64,000 bases of DNA from Sycobia sp. Sy_11 (GCA_018907035.1 JACCIC010000019.1:3613001-3677000), one strand, 5' to 3'; shown: positions 1 to 12,470, counted from the first letter of the stretch. Made by a program: numbers and translations. Notes: generated by a model from the sequence alone, not told the origin.

Positions 1-540
1 TAGCCATCGCCGATAACGGAGGAGTCGCGCCGCGGCGTAGCGACGCGCTTTACCATCCCCCCCTCCCTTTCCCACTCGCCCCGCAGTCGAGAAAGGACAA
101 TTAAGCGCGGGGCAGATCGAACGATTATCGGGGGAATTAGCGCGCGGCGGCACGATTCCGCAATAACTCGGCCCCTACCCCCCGTCTCCGTCCCCGCTCC
201 CGCCCCTCCACGGACTCGTATATACGCGGCCCGTGTAAGGATCGTAATTCGAAGGCTGCTGTGTTCCACGGAACAAACTCTCCCCCACCGCCACCCTTCC
301 CTTGCCCGCTGCTGCAGAATCCCGAGCTTACATCTTCCCCCTCCCCCCCCCCATCGACTCGCCGATCAACGAGCGGCACAGCTCGCGCCTCTGCGCACTC
401 CTCGGTCACCGGTCGACTCTCGTTCCTCCCAATGATAGAGCGACGCCTACGGTGAATTTATCGGGATGTCGCGCGCGCGCGAAACTGTTCGCGGCTCGGG
501 AAATTATTTGACGAGCCCGTTCCGATCTGGCCTTGGTAAT
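1..540. other. CpG-rich, GC-rich non-coding block
   Basis: This block is rich in CG dinucleotides and C-rich runs (about 56-75 and 341-350) and has an alternating CG run near 470-480. Overlapping frames of 60-90 codons are open on both strands, and their products are simple Pro/Ser/Gly/Arg sequences. That is the pattern expected where stop codons are rare, so I do not call a gene. No RNA gene or transposon end is visible. Confidence 0.6.
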
Positions 541-1850
541 TACATTTGCACGGATAGCTTAAATACGCCGATCGAGCAGCGCATTGACATCGAATAGATC
601 GTTATTATATACTTAAATTACTGTGGTATCTATGCAACGCAACGTTAATTTTACAACGAATAGGCATTTTGCATTTGTCAATCAACAAAAGAATATCGGC
701 AATCGCGGTTTTCATTGAAATGAAACCGAGCACAATGAAACCAAATAATCCATTTCCATCGCTAAAATGCTAAATAATTCCATGCAAGAAAAAAATTTAA
801 ATATTCGCTTTTTTATTAGTAATTTATATATTAACAAAATCTATTAAAAAATCCGATCGTTAGATTTAAATTTGGAATATTCCACATACTCCTACAGCAC
901 ATGATACTTATATAAAATTTTAATTCTAATATGATTTATTTCTTATTAAAAAACAACCTCAAAATTACTCATCATTGTTAAAAAATCTTTGTCCCGCCTA
1001 TGAGATACGCTATTAGCACCGGTATTTGGAACCATAAATAGAGCGATGTTAAATAACATTAAAAAAAAAAAAGATACGCTATTTTGGAAATTTATCAAAT
1101 CTCATAAAAACTCCGTAATCAGAAACCCGATAAATCTGTATATACGGATTTTTTTTAATATCTGAAAATTTTCAATAAATTACACGCGAGATAGATGCAC
1201 TCTTTCGAATTATTTAATTTTGATTTCAGATTTCTAATCAAATATCGTAATTAACGTGAATTTATTTATTATTAACCTGACGTCAATTACATTTCTAAAA
1301 GCATTAAATAATGTACATTAGAAAAATAAAAATACGTCTTGAGGAATTTATCAATTTTGAAAAATTTCACTCGCTCGTATAGTAAATTTTTCAGCGAATT
1401 AGCATTTGCCCTGCGCGGCTGTTTGTAAAAATAAATTTATCCATCTAATCGCCGGTGTATAACAAGACTTACGATTGTCGAATGGATTAAGAATCGTGTT
1501 GAAAATAAAAAAGTTAAAACGCTCGGTTTCCCGCACGATCAAGATTAAAAGTTTTATGTTATTTCAATTATACTCTTGACTGGTTAGAGCTTTCGAGTCT
1601 GCTTATAACTTTTTCGCGCTATCTGAGCACGCAATGCTCGTTTCTTAAACGGCAGTTTAGTACAGTGGGAAGTTCGCGGATAACGGCTGGCATTCTTCAG
1701 TTAATGCTCGATTTTTAAAAGTGTGCTTTTTACGTAATTAAAGATTTTTGTTTGTTTTTTTTTTTTTTTTTTTTTTGAACGATAAATAGTACCTAATGTA
1801 AAAATTTTAATTAAAATTTTCATTAAAAATTCAACTTGGAACATTGTTTG
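541..1850. other. AT-rich non-coding stretch
   Basis: This is AT-rich DNA with short A and T runs, including a T22 run at 1755-1776. No open frame of useful length, RNA gene or internal repeat is visible. Confidence 0.6.
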
Positions 1851-2160
1851 GGCTATTGTAAACGAAGCTGAAACATATTTTTATCCGTCTTACAGTCTTT
1901 ATAAAATTATAGAATTATCATTATACTTAGAAAGAGTTCAGTCCCTGATGATATCTCGAAGAAGTTGAAAGCGTTGAACGAAGCAGATACATTCGTTAGA
2001 GTCAGTGATGGAGGCAATTAGATTATCCTTTACTAAAAGTAACATATTATTTTTTATTAATCTTTTTTTATTAGTACTTTTATATTTCCGATTCTGCGGG
2101 CTGTGCTTCAAAAACATGAGCACTTTGATTGCCATTATAATTATAATTATATTATTTTAT
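1851..2160 (+). repeat. Dispersed repeat family A, copy 1
   Basis: This segment aligns by eye with 5595-5885 and, in part, with 18670-18800. Shared landmarks in order are a TTTTTATC-GTCTTACAGTC-TTATAAAA segment (1878-1906), a CCTGA-GAT segment, GCAGATxCAT, GGCAAT-AGATTATCCTTT (2013-2030), and a CATTATAATT segment near the end. In the frame from 1880 it reads FIRLTVFIK. After a frame change and a 26-nt insertion relative to copy 2, a frame from 1938 reads SVPDDISKKLKALNEADTFV and stops at 2019. A frame from 2005 reads a hydrophobic tail. The agreement with copy 2 suggests decayed coding sequence, but I do not recognise the protein. It could be a transposon remnant or a fragment of a duplicated gene. 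Confidence 0.5.
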
Positions 2161-2962
2161 ATTGACTATGACATCGATCAAAATATTCGTTAATTACAGT
2201 ATATTATGCACAATTCCTTGACAGAAACATATTTTGCCATCATGCATCGTCATTTTTAATATAATTCTATAAAATTAATTCACTGTATAAATTATTATCC
2301 TAGGAAATTCTATTCTGGTATAGATCGCCTAATAGAACAACAGCTCCCGCTGATTATTAGTATATAGTATCCATTTACGTTATCAACATCAAATCTAATT
2401 ATAATTAACATAATTTCAACTTAAATTTCCACTTTACACTATATGAGTCGACAGTATCGCCCGCATCATAAATTTCAGCCCTTCTACCATCCCACCCCCT
2501 CCCCCCAAAGCCTCGGCATTGTGCCGCGGATAAAACGCTCATCATTCATTTCGTTCATTTTGCTCGTTCGCGGGATGACAATGTACAAAATGATAATTAC
2601 GCGGGCACAATCGACCACATTATATCAATTATTATTGTAATAGGCGCGGTTTAGATCGCCCGAGGTTTTCTCGAAAAAAAACGATAAATGACGATGATAA
2701 TTTGACGTAATGGTCTCGATGCTAATTGTATCGAGATTATTGATAAAACTGAAACGTTGCGAATAGACCAGTATTTATTGTTCTTTTTTTGTCTATGTGA
2801 ATTATACCAGAGCTGAAATAATGATGTCAGCGAACCGGCAAGTGAATAATATATATTTTAAAAATATACGCTGAATTTCTCTTGAATTCTAGTAAAATAT
2901 GATGGTTATAATCCTTGTCTACCAAAAAGTAGCGGCTGCTGTATAATCTGCCATTATGTGTT

Positions 2963-3001
2963 TGTGTGTGTGCGCGCGCGCGCGCGCGCGTGTGTGCGCA
3001 T
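2963..3001. repeat. (TG)n(CG)n(TG)n alternating pyrimidine-purine tract
   Basis: There are 39 consecutive bases of strict pyrimidine-purine alternation, with a (CG)n core flanked by TG repeats. Sequences of this type are the best-known Z-DNA formers. This is the strongest such tract in the window. Confidence 0.9.
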
Positions 3002-3345
3002 CTACTTTTCTTCTGATGTACTCGAAGGAAAACAATGCAATTTTCCAGTTGGCCAAAATTAATAAAGAAGCAATTAAACACGAATCTCGCGCGCTCGGAA
3101 CTTGTTCTCCTCTGAGCTAAAATCCTGCGCAGGCTCTACGAGTGCGAATTAAGCCGTCCCCGCCTCCAATCCCCCATCGAGAAGAGCAGCTGTGCACCGG
3201 CTCGGATGCTATTTGTATAAGCAAAACAACCGGACTGCAATACCGTGGACGCAGCCGTCAAGCGGTGCAATGTCGGGCGCCGGCCCTTGAAAAATCCTCT
3301 AACTATGGGTACGATTGATTTACCGAGCTTATCTGACATCAAGTT

Positions 3346-3349
<4 letters not shown>

Positions 3350-3400
<51 letters not shown>
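3350..3400. repeat. (TA)n microsatellite, 51 bp
   Basis: This is a pure TA alternation at the edge of a GC-richer island. It produces Tyr-Ile runs in overlapping false open frames. Confidence 0.97.
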
Positions 3401-3403
<3 letters not shown>

Positions 3404-4559
3404 GGCGGTGAATCGCACCCTCGGCATTATCTGGCCATCATTTGACACGAGTGCGTGAAGGTTTTCGATCCTGGAAATTCATTGAGTCGAGGCCGTTTTT
3501 GACGAGATATCTGAATACAGAACAATTTTAAAAAATTTTGGAGGAAATCTAGTATAATTTAGTTTAATTCTTTAGTCGCTTCATAATTTTTATAGTTGTA
3601 TTAAATAGAATTTTAATGCGGAAATGCATATGCAATATACTTTTTCGGGAAATTATATCCAGATTAATTAGTAGATCATACGACTATTGAATACAACATA
3701 TACCAGCTTTTTGATTCTTATATTTTTGCGTGATGTTTCTTTAACCGGTTTTATCGATCTCGTCGATTCTTTAATCGTAATGAAAATACATTCCACTTAA
3801 AAAATTACGCATGTTAATTGAAATAAACAATAACAATACTGATATAAAATGCAAAACTTACAAATTTTAAAAAATTTAAAAAAAAACACAGCAGCGTTCT
3901 TAATCAAACGGAATTGAAGATTATGAATTGTAATAGCACTTGCTTACAAGTCTAGTATATCCAATTTTTATTAATTGAATATAACATAAGTTAACGGGAT
4001 AAATATAAATATAGGTATAAAAGTTTATCAGGCTTTTCGGTGCCTTGTTTTTTCTTTATAATATTATTGGCATTATTATTATTGACATTGTACGAATAGC
4101 ATTACGGATAACATAATTACATTATGTAAATTTACAATGGTTTTGTTACTTTTAATTTTCTCGAATGTTTTCTCGGAATGATATTACCTTCAAGGCCGTT
4201 CGACAAATAACACCGTCTTGTTCTTTTTAATTTTTCATATTATTGCGATTGAATTTTTTTATAATAAACGAAAATTTATCACTAAGTAAAATAAGTTTTT
4301 TGTTTGAATAAAACTTTTCAGAAACATATACATTAAAATTAATCAAGGACTGAATGTTAACTTGATAAAACAAATTGATATACAAGGACTTATAAATAAA
4401 TTATAATGAAAAATTGGACCTGGATCAGTGTCACACATTTCGGATTACTACGTTAATGATTCAATAAACTGCATTATATGTTCAATACGCTACCAAAGAA
4501 ATAGTAAATGCATTATTAATCAAATTTTCGTTTTGATTAATTGTTAATCTATTAAATTT

Positions 4560-5470
4560 TTGACTAAACCACATTTACAGCGTGTAAATTACGACATTCC
4601 ACTGTCCCGAAAAAGGCAACGCCGTAACGTTCGAAACCTCGCCAAAATGCCTGAATTCTCGAAGAAAAGGAACGCTCCCCATCAGCGCCGAGTCCAATCA
4701 CGACGCGCCGGCGTCGCTTTTAATACCCACAATTTCCCCGGAGCACCTATTATTCGGCAAAAAGATCCGTCGCCGCCTCCCTTCCCGCCCTCCCCCCAAC
4801 CCCATCGCCGTCCATCAGCTCATTTTCAGAGCCGCGAAACGGCTGCGCGCGACGCGAAGACGTTTCCCAGCTCGGATGTAAATCAAATCGTCCATAATGA
4901 AAGTCCCCGAGGGAGGGGGGCCGGGAGGAGCGGGGTGCTTTATTATACGACAGACGTCATTCCCCGCGGGGGTGGTTCGATGGAGTGGGAGAGGCGGGCG
5001 GGGTTAGAGCGAGGATCGCTGTTAGCGCGTGTCAAGCACCACTTACGAACGCTCGTAAAGGGTGGAAGAGCAAAAAAAAAAAGAAAAAAAAAAAGAGAAA
5101 AAATGAGGAGAAAGGTTCGTCGTTCCTCGGACCGCGCGCCAGGTTCATAATGAAGACGGGCGTCGATAAGGAGCGGGATAGGGATTGGAGGAGAACACGT
5201 CTCGAGCACGCCCGCCTTTTTCACCGGGGATTAAATTTCCTGCCACGCCGGGCTGGGGACGGGAGGTGGACCAGCACCGCGATCGGCAAGGAGAAGACGA
5301 GGAGGCGAAAGTGGCCATTCTCGGCCGGGGCAATTGATAGCGGGAGCTGTACTGAAAGAAAAAAGCTTTTTGTCTCTCATCGGCGCGCTGTGATCGTCGC
5401 CTAATTTTTTGACAAGCAATCCTCTCCGAGCACGAGTCGGGATCGCGATCGATTATACGAATGCTTGATT
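4560..5470. other. CpG-rich block with Lys/Arg-rich false frames
   Basis: This GC-rich block contains an open frame of 196 codons (4560-5150) and overlapping frames of 139 and 93 codons on both strands. The 196-codon product is Pro/Arg-rich, then Lys-rich where it crosses the A-rich run at about 5072-5115. No domain, signal peptide or repeat structure is recognisable. Several frames are open at once, which argues against a gene. A short palindrome built on GATCGCGATC lies near 5442. Confidence 0.5.
5072..5115. repeat. A-rich/purine simple repeat
   Basis: A runs are broken by single G residues on the plus strand. The tract accounts for the poly-Lys segments of the frames crossing it. Confidence 0.9.
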
Positions 5471-5594
5471 GATCATCTGCTACTATATTACTTAGTACTT
5501 TTCTATAAGTAGAAAAGGGGGACGAAAAGCTGCTGATAATCTACGTAAGGGTAATTTTTTAAAAAATTTTAGTAACTGAAAATTGTACCTATGT

Positions 5595-5885
5595 AGAGTG
5601 CTCTAAATTAATCTAAGAAATATTTTTATCGGTCTTACAGTCATTATAAAAGAATCAATTCCTGACGATTACCTGAAGCGGTGCGAATGGTTGCACGCGG
5701 CAGATGCATAGATTCGAAAAATTTAATTGTGCAGGCAATGAGATTATCCTTTGGTAACAGTAGTTTATTTATTGATTTTTTTGTATGATTTTTTATGGCA
5801 GTAGTATTTGTATTTGAGATTATGTAGGGATGAAAATAAACTAGGACAGACCGATCGTCATTATAATTCTAATTATAATGTATAA
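5595..5885 (+). repeat. Dispersed repeat family A, copy 2
   Basis: This is homologous to copy 1 (1851-2160), with the landmarks in the same order, and lacks the 26-nt insertion. It holds a continuous frame from 5625 reading FIGLTVIIKESIPDDYLKR and onward to a stop at 5709. A second frame from 5729 reads VQAMRLSFGNSSLFIDFFV before a stop. Copy 1 reads VMEAIRLSFTKSNILFFI at the matching place. Shared residues (LTV-IK, PDD, A-RLSF) across otherwise diverged copies suggest a common coding ancestor, now broken. Confidence 0.5.
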
Positions 5886-6159
5886 TAAAATCCGTACATA
5901 TCATAAAAATGTTTTTGAGTTTAGTCTTTTTATACTTCACTGTTCTCTATACTTGTCTAATTAACATTAGACAATCGAGACAGATATTTTGAAGAGTGGT
6001 CTATAGGTATATTCATAAGAATAGAATAACTGTCTTGATTTCGTCATCTTTTATTAGTGAAATAAAATAAAAAACGTATTAAATAACAATTTCTTAACTA
6101 CTAATGTCTCCATAATGTGAAAACTTTAAGGTCTTGTAAAGTAATTTATTGCTCTAAGG

Positions 6160-6161
<2 letters not shown>

Positions 6162-6200
<39 letters not shown>
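6162..6200. repeat. (TA)n microsatellite, 39 bp
   Basis: A pure TA alternation runs directly into an ATTT repeat. Confidence 0.97.
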
Positions 6201-6203
<3 letters not shown>

Positions 6204-6221
6204 TATTTATTTATTTATTTA
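6199..6221. repeat. (ATTT)n tetranucleotide repeat
   Basis: About five units follow the TA tract, giving a compound microsatellite. Confidence 0.9.
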
Positions 6222-6340
6222 AATGTATTTATTTCATAGACCAAAAAGTATGTCGCTCCGCGAATGGAAGTATAGCAAGTCATACTATAGCTTATCAACG
6301 GATCAGATTCTCAATTCGACAGATTGATCAATGGAGCGCC

Positions 6341-6667
6341 GGCTCAGCTAACGATGCAAAGACTCATTTCTCTTTGGTGTCGCGCGTAATCGCCGCGCAC
6401 TTTTTTTCTTTTGTTATTTTTTTTCTTTTTTATGACGCGACGAATGGGAGTCGCGCGTTTAAGCGATTATGGACGAGGAGCGACATTTCTCCCGGGAGCG
6501 CTTAAAGTCTTGATTCTTTTTTTATTTCCTCCTCGTGCACCCTCACCCCGGAACACGTTTTCTTATATTACGGTTAATGGCGCCCACTATAGCTGGACAT
6601 TAGTTCCATTTTAGCGTCCGTACAACGAGATCTTTTACCCCCTCCACCTCCAGCCACTTCTCACTCG

Positions 6668-6721
<54 letters not shown>

Positions 6722-7190
6722 ATACACACATTTCGCGTTCTCTCCCCGCCATCCTTGATACCAGAGTGCAGTTTCTATGACTGAGCGGTCGAGAGTCAAA
6801 AATTTTCCGCGACAGTCGCGGCTTACTGCGGCTCTAACTTTCGTCACCTTAATAGCGCGTATAAATATAATATGCGCGCGACAATCTGCCTTAATATACG
6901 AACAGCGGGAAGCGTATCGTCGGCTTCGCGGCGCGAACGCTTTCGCCGATACTTCTCTCGTCGACCCAATCGGATCGCCTTTCCGACGATCTGTCCCAGG
7001 ATGGCTAAGAATGCCGGAGTCGCGCGCGCGGCCGTTCTGCCGGGAAAAACTTTTCGATCCTACTGTTAGATGTGACCGGACAACGACCGTAATGAATAAT
7101 AAATCAGCCCTCATGAGCGTCGTATTATCGCGGGGGCGCAGATACGGACAGGCAGTCGAGCTGTACGATTAAATGCGATCGATCGGTAAC
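6341..7190. other. CpG-rich block with opposed false frames
   Basis: Frames of 159 codons (minus, 6635-7114) and 131 codons (plus, 6777-7172) overlap on opposite strands. The minus frame ends in an Arg-Glu run made by the (CT)n tract. Neither product resembles a known family, and the mutual overlap suggests low stop density rather than coding. Confidence 0.5.
6671..6717 (+). repeat. (CT)n microsatellite, 47 bp
   Basis: A pure CT alternation lies on the plus strand inside a CpG-rich block. Confidence 0.97.
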
Positions 7191-8270
7191 GTCAATTTCG
7201 ACGAAAAAAGTTTCGCTACAAATTTACAGAGAAATGTTTTATACCTTTTATATTGAGTTCCTGCTGTGCTCTATCCTGCCGCGTAACCATGAGCCATTCT
7301 GTTTTGCTTTAACGTTAACAAAAGTTTATCTGTCAATGCCAAATAAATTCAGTACTACTCATTCAGCCGTTAATGTATCGTCGCAACCTTGGTAATCTGC
7401 GCGGCGCGAAAATTCGTTCGTTTTACGGCGGAACGGTAGCAACGGCGAAAATCGTGCTCGGAGCGTCAGATTATTACGGATACTCGGATAGAATTCGCGA
7501 CTAGCGGAATCAAGATTAATATTTACGCTGATAATATATAAATGGTAAACTTTTTCACGAAGTAAACTTTGTACTTACCGAATGATTATTAAAATTGTAG
7601 GTTACATTTTTCAATAGAGTAGAGGTACTTTTATTCCTTTTCATGGTTTCAATACGTATACTATTTCTAAACAAACGCTGTAAAATATGTCAATTGTCAA
7701 TAGTTGTCTTTCGAGCAAGTTCATTTTTTATTATTTTGATCCACTCTTCGTGCTTTTTCCCACTAATTTCCTACTACTCCGTAAATTCAATCTTACAAAT
7801 TTACCAGCTGCACTTTCCAGATGTAGGACGAAAACACGCGCACTGCAGCTCTTTAAAGTCATAATAAGACCGTATTCGACACCGTACTCCTTTGCGTCCC
7901 GACTTGATCGGGAACGGTCTGAAATATTGTCACATTGCCGTGCATGCGTGTGTGTGTGCATTAGGCCACAAGCTCAATAGTGGTATCGAGCCGTAGAACG
8001 GAATCCACGGATTGCGGATGCGACGCGGCATCGTTCTAACACGTAAATTCGTTTTTTTTTTTCATACGTATCCAGACAATATTTTTTTTTTTTTTTTTTT
8101 GATTTCTGAAAAACGAGTAGTCGACAATTGCAATACGATCGAATATAATATCAATGCGTAATATAGAAGAAATGTCCGGCAAGTATCTGGCATCCGTGCT
8201 AGTTTAACATACATTTGCCTCTTTCGCTCGGATATATAATGTAGAGTATGCAGGTGTCTGAAATTGAACG
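7191..8270. other. Intermediate-composition non-coding stretch
   Basis: The sequence is mixed, with a short GT run at about 7947-7958 and T runs at 8052-8062 and 8082-8100. Short overlapping frames (up to 97 codons) show no recognisable similarity. Confidence 0.55.
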
Positions 8271-8546
8271 CGGCCACTGACGGCGAACGTCCTGTCTGTC
8301 GTCGTTACGGTGATAAAAAAAAAAAGCAACAAAGAAAAACAATCCTCGGTAGCAAGGACGCGGCCGATTCATTATATTCGCTAATGAAAAAATTCAAAAT
8401 CGCTAAACCCCCCCCCCCACCCCCGAGCGAAGGAGTACTCGAGAGCACGCGATCTTTTCCTGCCCCCTCCCCTTCCCCATTATCAGGAATCGCTTTGCAC
8501 GCCTTGCTATCATTAATAAGTAGCTCGACTAGCGACGGCGTACGCT

Positions 8547-8548
<2 letters not shown>

Positions 8549-8594
<46 letters not shown>
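8549..8594. repeat. (TA)n microsatellite, 46 bp
   Basis: A pure TA alternation inside GC-rich DNA. Confidence 0.97.
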
Positions 8595-8598
<4 letters not shown>

Positions 8599-8779
8599 AC
8601 GAGGGTAAAACTGCCTCTACTTCGCGCTCCATTGGTCGAAGACAGCCGCCTGGAACGCGGGCCCCGTGCAAAGTATGAATTTAATCCACGCTTCAACAGG
8701 TTCTTCGAACGGAACAGCCGGTAATACAACCCGGTGTGAGGAGGTAGGGTGCAGTGGATATACGTTTTTTCCAAGAGAG

Positions 8780-8788
<9 letters not shown>

Positions 8789-8825
<37 letters not shown>
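8789..8825 (-). repeat. (GA)n microsatellite
   Basis: This purine tract on the plus strand is one of only two long tracts in this orientation. Purine-rich sequence continues at about 8887-8932. Confidence 0.95.
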
Positions 8826-8831
<6 letters not shown>

Positions 8832-9080
8832 TTCTGTGCATGTCTCGCGGATGTGTGCGCGAATTGAGTAGGGGGATGGAGGACTATTAAGAGAAAGAGA
8901 GGAAGGGAGGGAGAGGATGAGAGTGAGAGGGAAACTCTCGGCTGGCTTAATGGATATATAAACGGTCGTAAGGGGTGTGATCGACAGGGCGAAAATATAG
9001 ATGGAAAATGCGAGCGCTCGACGCGAGCATCGGAGCGATTAGTCGTGTAGTAGACGACGGTCGAGCGACAGGAATATTAT

Positions 9081-10170
9081 CGGAGAAATTGGCATGTAGA
9101 TTATATGCCTTTTATTTTATCGACCGTTATACGCGTTCCATGATAAATTTTTGTGAAATCTACTGTGAATGTTTCCATGAATAATATTTTAGCATTATAA
9201 TGATATCGGCGAATAATTCCCGACAGATTTTACATGTGCCATATAAATATGTGGATGATCAAAATATTATTACGGAATCGCGCAGTGATCAATTTATCCA
9301 TGCAACGGGTATATTTTAAAACTATAGATATCGTGATAATCGCTTTGAGGATTCGATCGTTTATAAATTAGCTATTAATGATCTCATGAAAAGAAATTGA
9401 AAAAACTTTTCTATCTGTTCTCGACTGAAAACTGAACCTTACTGCATAAATGATCGTGTATCTGTGCTAGCTGTAATAATATTTAATTATGTAAGAAATT
9501 TAGAAATCCGTACTGTAATTTGAAAAAAAATATTGCCTAATCGTGTAAAAAAAAAAGTACTCAAAGAACTGGACTTTAGATTACAGTACTACTCATATAG
9601 GACTAACGGATCGTTACCTAAAAACTAAATTCAAGAAAGATTTTACATCGATAACTAATTATATTTCATAATGATTATCCCTTGGCTACAGTTAATTTTA
9701 AATCATTAATTCTATCAATAACAATAGAAATAGTTCAATTTATGAAAGTAATACATAACAATAAAAGAGTTAAAAAGGACGTGACAAAATTTTTAATTTC
9801 TCCGTATTAAGTCTCCCTATTACTTTTTTGTATCCTTTATGGAATTTTTTATTCGTTATTTAGAACTGTCTTGTAAAATCTAATTATAATTCTATTCTAA
9901 TCATTCGCTCCGTAAGTTAGCGCTCGGTCACGGACAAAAATTTGTGTCAAACTAACCTCGTGCATTTACTTAATTTAATTATTTCAAATGAAAATATGTC
10001 TAAACATATGTAAAAAAAAGCCTTTAATTAATTTCAAACGACTAATATCAAATTAAAAGGGACAAAAACTTTAGCTGAAAATGCAAGTAATTACAGGCTG
10101 AAGGTTAAAAAAATAATATATATATATATAACAAAAACAATTGCTGCATTGATAACTTCACATATCCTTA
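9081..10170. other. AT-rich non-coding stretch
   Basis: No open frame above the noise, no repeat longer than short A/T runs, and a minor TA run at 10118-10130. I see nothing else. Confidence 0.6.
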
Positions 10171-10440
10171 GATATAGATCATGGTAGTAGACCGATCGCC
10201 TTCACCCCCTCCCGCTCCCCGTCGCTTAAGCCGCACGAGATCCATACTTGACGTTTTTCCCCTACGTGACGCGTCGAAATCCGCCTCGCATAGCCGAGCG
10301 ATAATAGAAGGTCCGAGGCGCTCGTGGAAAAACAGGATGTTCGGCTCTGGAAAGACGGAGACGATTGATAAAGTTCGATAGGATCTGTAAAATTTGTCCC
10401 AGTTTTTGTCACGACGGAAGGTCGCTTCATTGCGCGGCAA
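10171..10440. other. Small CpG-rich island
   Basis: About 270 bp of GC-richer unique sequence sits between two AT-rich stretches. Frames of 66-90 codons are open on both strands and overlap fully, so none is called. It could be a regulatory element, but there is no direct evidence. Confidence 0.4.
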
Positions 10441-11460
10441 TGAAATTGCTAATAATTAATATTAATAGGAAATTAATTAGTCTTACTTTAGTTAACTAAG
10501 GAAGCTAAAGCGCGAAATACCCTCGAAATTGTAAGTTTCGAGAAGAATCCGTATTCTGCGAGGCGGTTGTTCAAAAATGGCAACTAAAATTATAAGACAA
10601 ACATTAAAAAACATTCGAAATGAAATAACAGGTTGAAAAAAAATAAACCTTAGTAGAAAAAATTCTTATCAAAATATTTCTTACCTATAATGAAAAAAAA
10701 ATTATAAATTACAAATCTGACTGCAAACAATCCAATAGTCATTCGGTAAATATCACCCGAAACTGCCTGATTTGTTTGTAATACGATTGGCGAGCTATTT
10801 TTAGAGCTACTATTATAAAATACGATTAGAGTACAAAATCAGTAATAAGGGCAACGATATTTGATTTGTGGGAGAAAAATTTTATCCAGATTTTTTATTA
10901 TTATTTTTTTTTTAATATACTTTAATTCCAAATTACTGAAAATTTCCGACATTTATAATTCATAGTCGGATATTCCAGCTTGACTAAGTATAATGAGAAG
11001 AAGATCAATCAATTTTAAGCTCTAAAAAAATGTCTTTTTCTAAGAATTTCTTTATAATACACATTTTATTGGGAAATATAGTAGGAAAGTGTGTTATTTT
11101 TCTTCTTACAATTAGTTCATTTTGAAATTTATGAAATAACGTGACGATTATTATCAACGTTGACCTCTAATCAAATTTTTTAGAAACATTTATTTAAGCT
11201 GTCCAATTGGGAATGATAAGATAATGAAATCAATAATTTTAATTAAAAACTAAACGTACAGATTACAGGATTGGCGTGTTAATCTCGCCCGTACGCGCGA
11301 TATTCTATCGATCGATCGGGCGCAGATTAAATTAAAATTTTTACCCGGAGCATAGATTATCAGGAATTATATTATATATCGAATAAACAGGATTCTGATC
11401 GAGAGCGTTCCATTTACTCGATTTTCCTGATCAGTTATCGGTGATTTAATGTGGAGGAAA
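10441..11460. other. AT-rich non-coding stretch
   Basis: AT-rich unique sequence with a cluster of ATCGATCG-type palindromes near 11308-11317. No gene signal is seen. Confidence 0.6.
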
Positions 11461-11748
11461 ACACGCGACGTTGACTTACAGATACAGATACACACGCGCG
11501 CGCATCTACACGTACGATCTGTTTGACAATGACTTACTTATTAATTTCCGCATTACCGAAGTGTCCCTATTGTGCTTTCGCAGATTTATGTACGGGGGAT
11601 TTATCAATTTAATTATGACTCAATCTACTGTTCCGCTCTCACCACCTCCCCTAAATTTTGTGAACTGACAACGATAAAAATTTTCATTGCTCAAAGGTCA
11701 AGGCCGGAGTTATTTTCATAATAAGCAACGCCTATATCTACGACAAAG

Positions 11749-11750
<2 letters not shown>

Positions 11751-11784
<34 letters not shown>
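11751..11784. repeat. (TA)n microsatellite, 34 bp
   Basis: First of four TA tracts within 700 bp. Confidence 0.97.
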
Positions 11785-11786
<2 letters not shown>

Positions 11787-11985
11787 TAGAATAGAATTTT
11801 AGTACGGTTAATAAACACTGGGGCCGTGGCGCATTGTTTCGCGCGCGGCTTGCCGTCGTGTCCAGACCATCGGCCTTAAAAATTTTCGAGCATTTAGAAT
11901 AGAATTCCGAGAGGATGATATCCAATTTTCAAGCGTGCTAAATACGATTGTTTGTCCTATTCTGTAGTCGTTTTGTCCTCGCACA

Positions 11986-11987
<2 letters not shown>

Positions 11988-12033
<46 letters not shown>
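11988..12033. repeat. (TA)n microsatellite, 46 bp
   Basis: Second tract of the cluster. The flanking sequences differ from those of the other members, so this is not a simple segmental duplication. Confidence 0.97.
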
Positions 12034-12035
<2 letters not shown>

Positions 12036-12193
12036 GATGCATGTATTTCTATAGATTCTATGTGTATGTATTAAACACTATATCAACAAAAGATATTGGC
12101 CGATCGGGCGACCGTTTCGTCCGGGAATCGCGATGGCACATATATGTAGAAAATATAAATAAAGAACGCGCACATTCGGAGAAATCCTCCATT

Positions 12194-12201
<8 letters not shown>

Positions 12202-12242
<41 letters not shown>
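12202..12242. repeat. (TA)n microsatellite, 41 bp
   Basis: Third tract of the cluster, preceded by a broken TA run. Confidence 0.97.
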
Positions 12243-12244
<2 letters not shown>

Positions 12245-12408
12245 TTCCTGTGTACTATATATCCTGCCTATTAATCACGTCGCGCTGTCGAGCCGAAGGT
12301 AATCAAAACCTGTTTGATGTGTAGGATCAATATTGGAGAACTTTGCAGCTGCCGGAGACATAAATCTTTCCAGAGCGTATATATAAGGTATTAAGTCTTA
12401 CCATCGAA

Positions 12409-12410
<2 letters not shown>

Positions 12411-12447
<37 letters not shown>
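12411..12447. repeat. (TA)n microsatellite, 37 bp
   Basis: Fourth tract of the cluster. Confidence 0.97.
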
Positions 12448-12449
<2 letters not shown>

Positions 12450-12470
12450 TGCACACCTGACTGTAACAGA

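Larger units (their letters stand above)
2161..4559. other. AT-rich stretch with a small GC-richer island
   Basis: The DNA is mostly AT-rich and non-repetitive. A modest GC-richer island lies at about 3085-3460 and is interrupted by a (TA)n tract. C-rich runs occur at about 2491-2506. Open frames of 65-84 codons are present but share no recognisable similarity to any family and partly translate simple repeats. Confidence 0.55.
5886..6340. other. AT-rich stretch
   Basis: This is plain AT-rich sequence apart from the adjacent TA and ATTT tracts. No gene-like signal is seen. Confidence 0.6.
8271..9080. other. CpG-rich block carrying C-run, (TA)n and (GA)n
   Basis: A C-rich run (8408-8422), a long TA tract and a long GA tract lie within 420 bp. 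A TATATAAA string at 8955-8962 is followed by CpG-rich sequence, but no convincing initiator stands about 30 bp downstream, so I do not call a promoter. Confidence 0.55.

Noticed and set aside
4560..5150. 196-codon plus frame with basic C-terminus
   Set aside because: The basic tail comes from an A-rich simple repeat, the remainder is compositional, and overlapping frames are open.
8955..8990. TATATAAA as a TATA box
   Set aside because: No initiator or downstream promoter element at the expected spacing, and short TA-rich strings are very common here.
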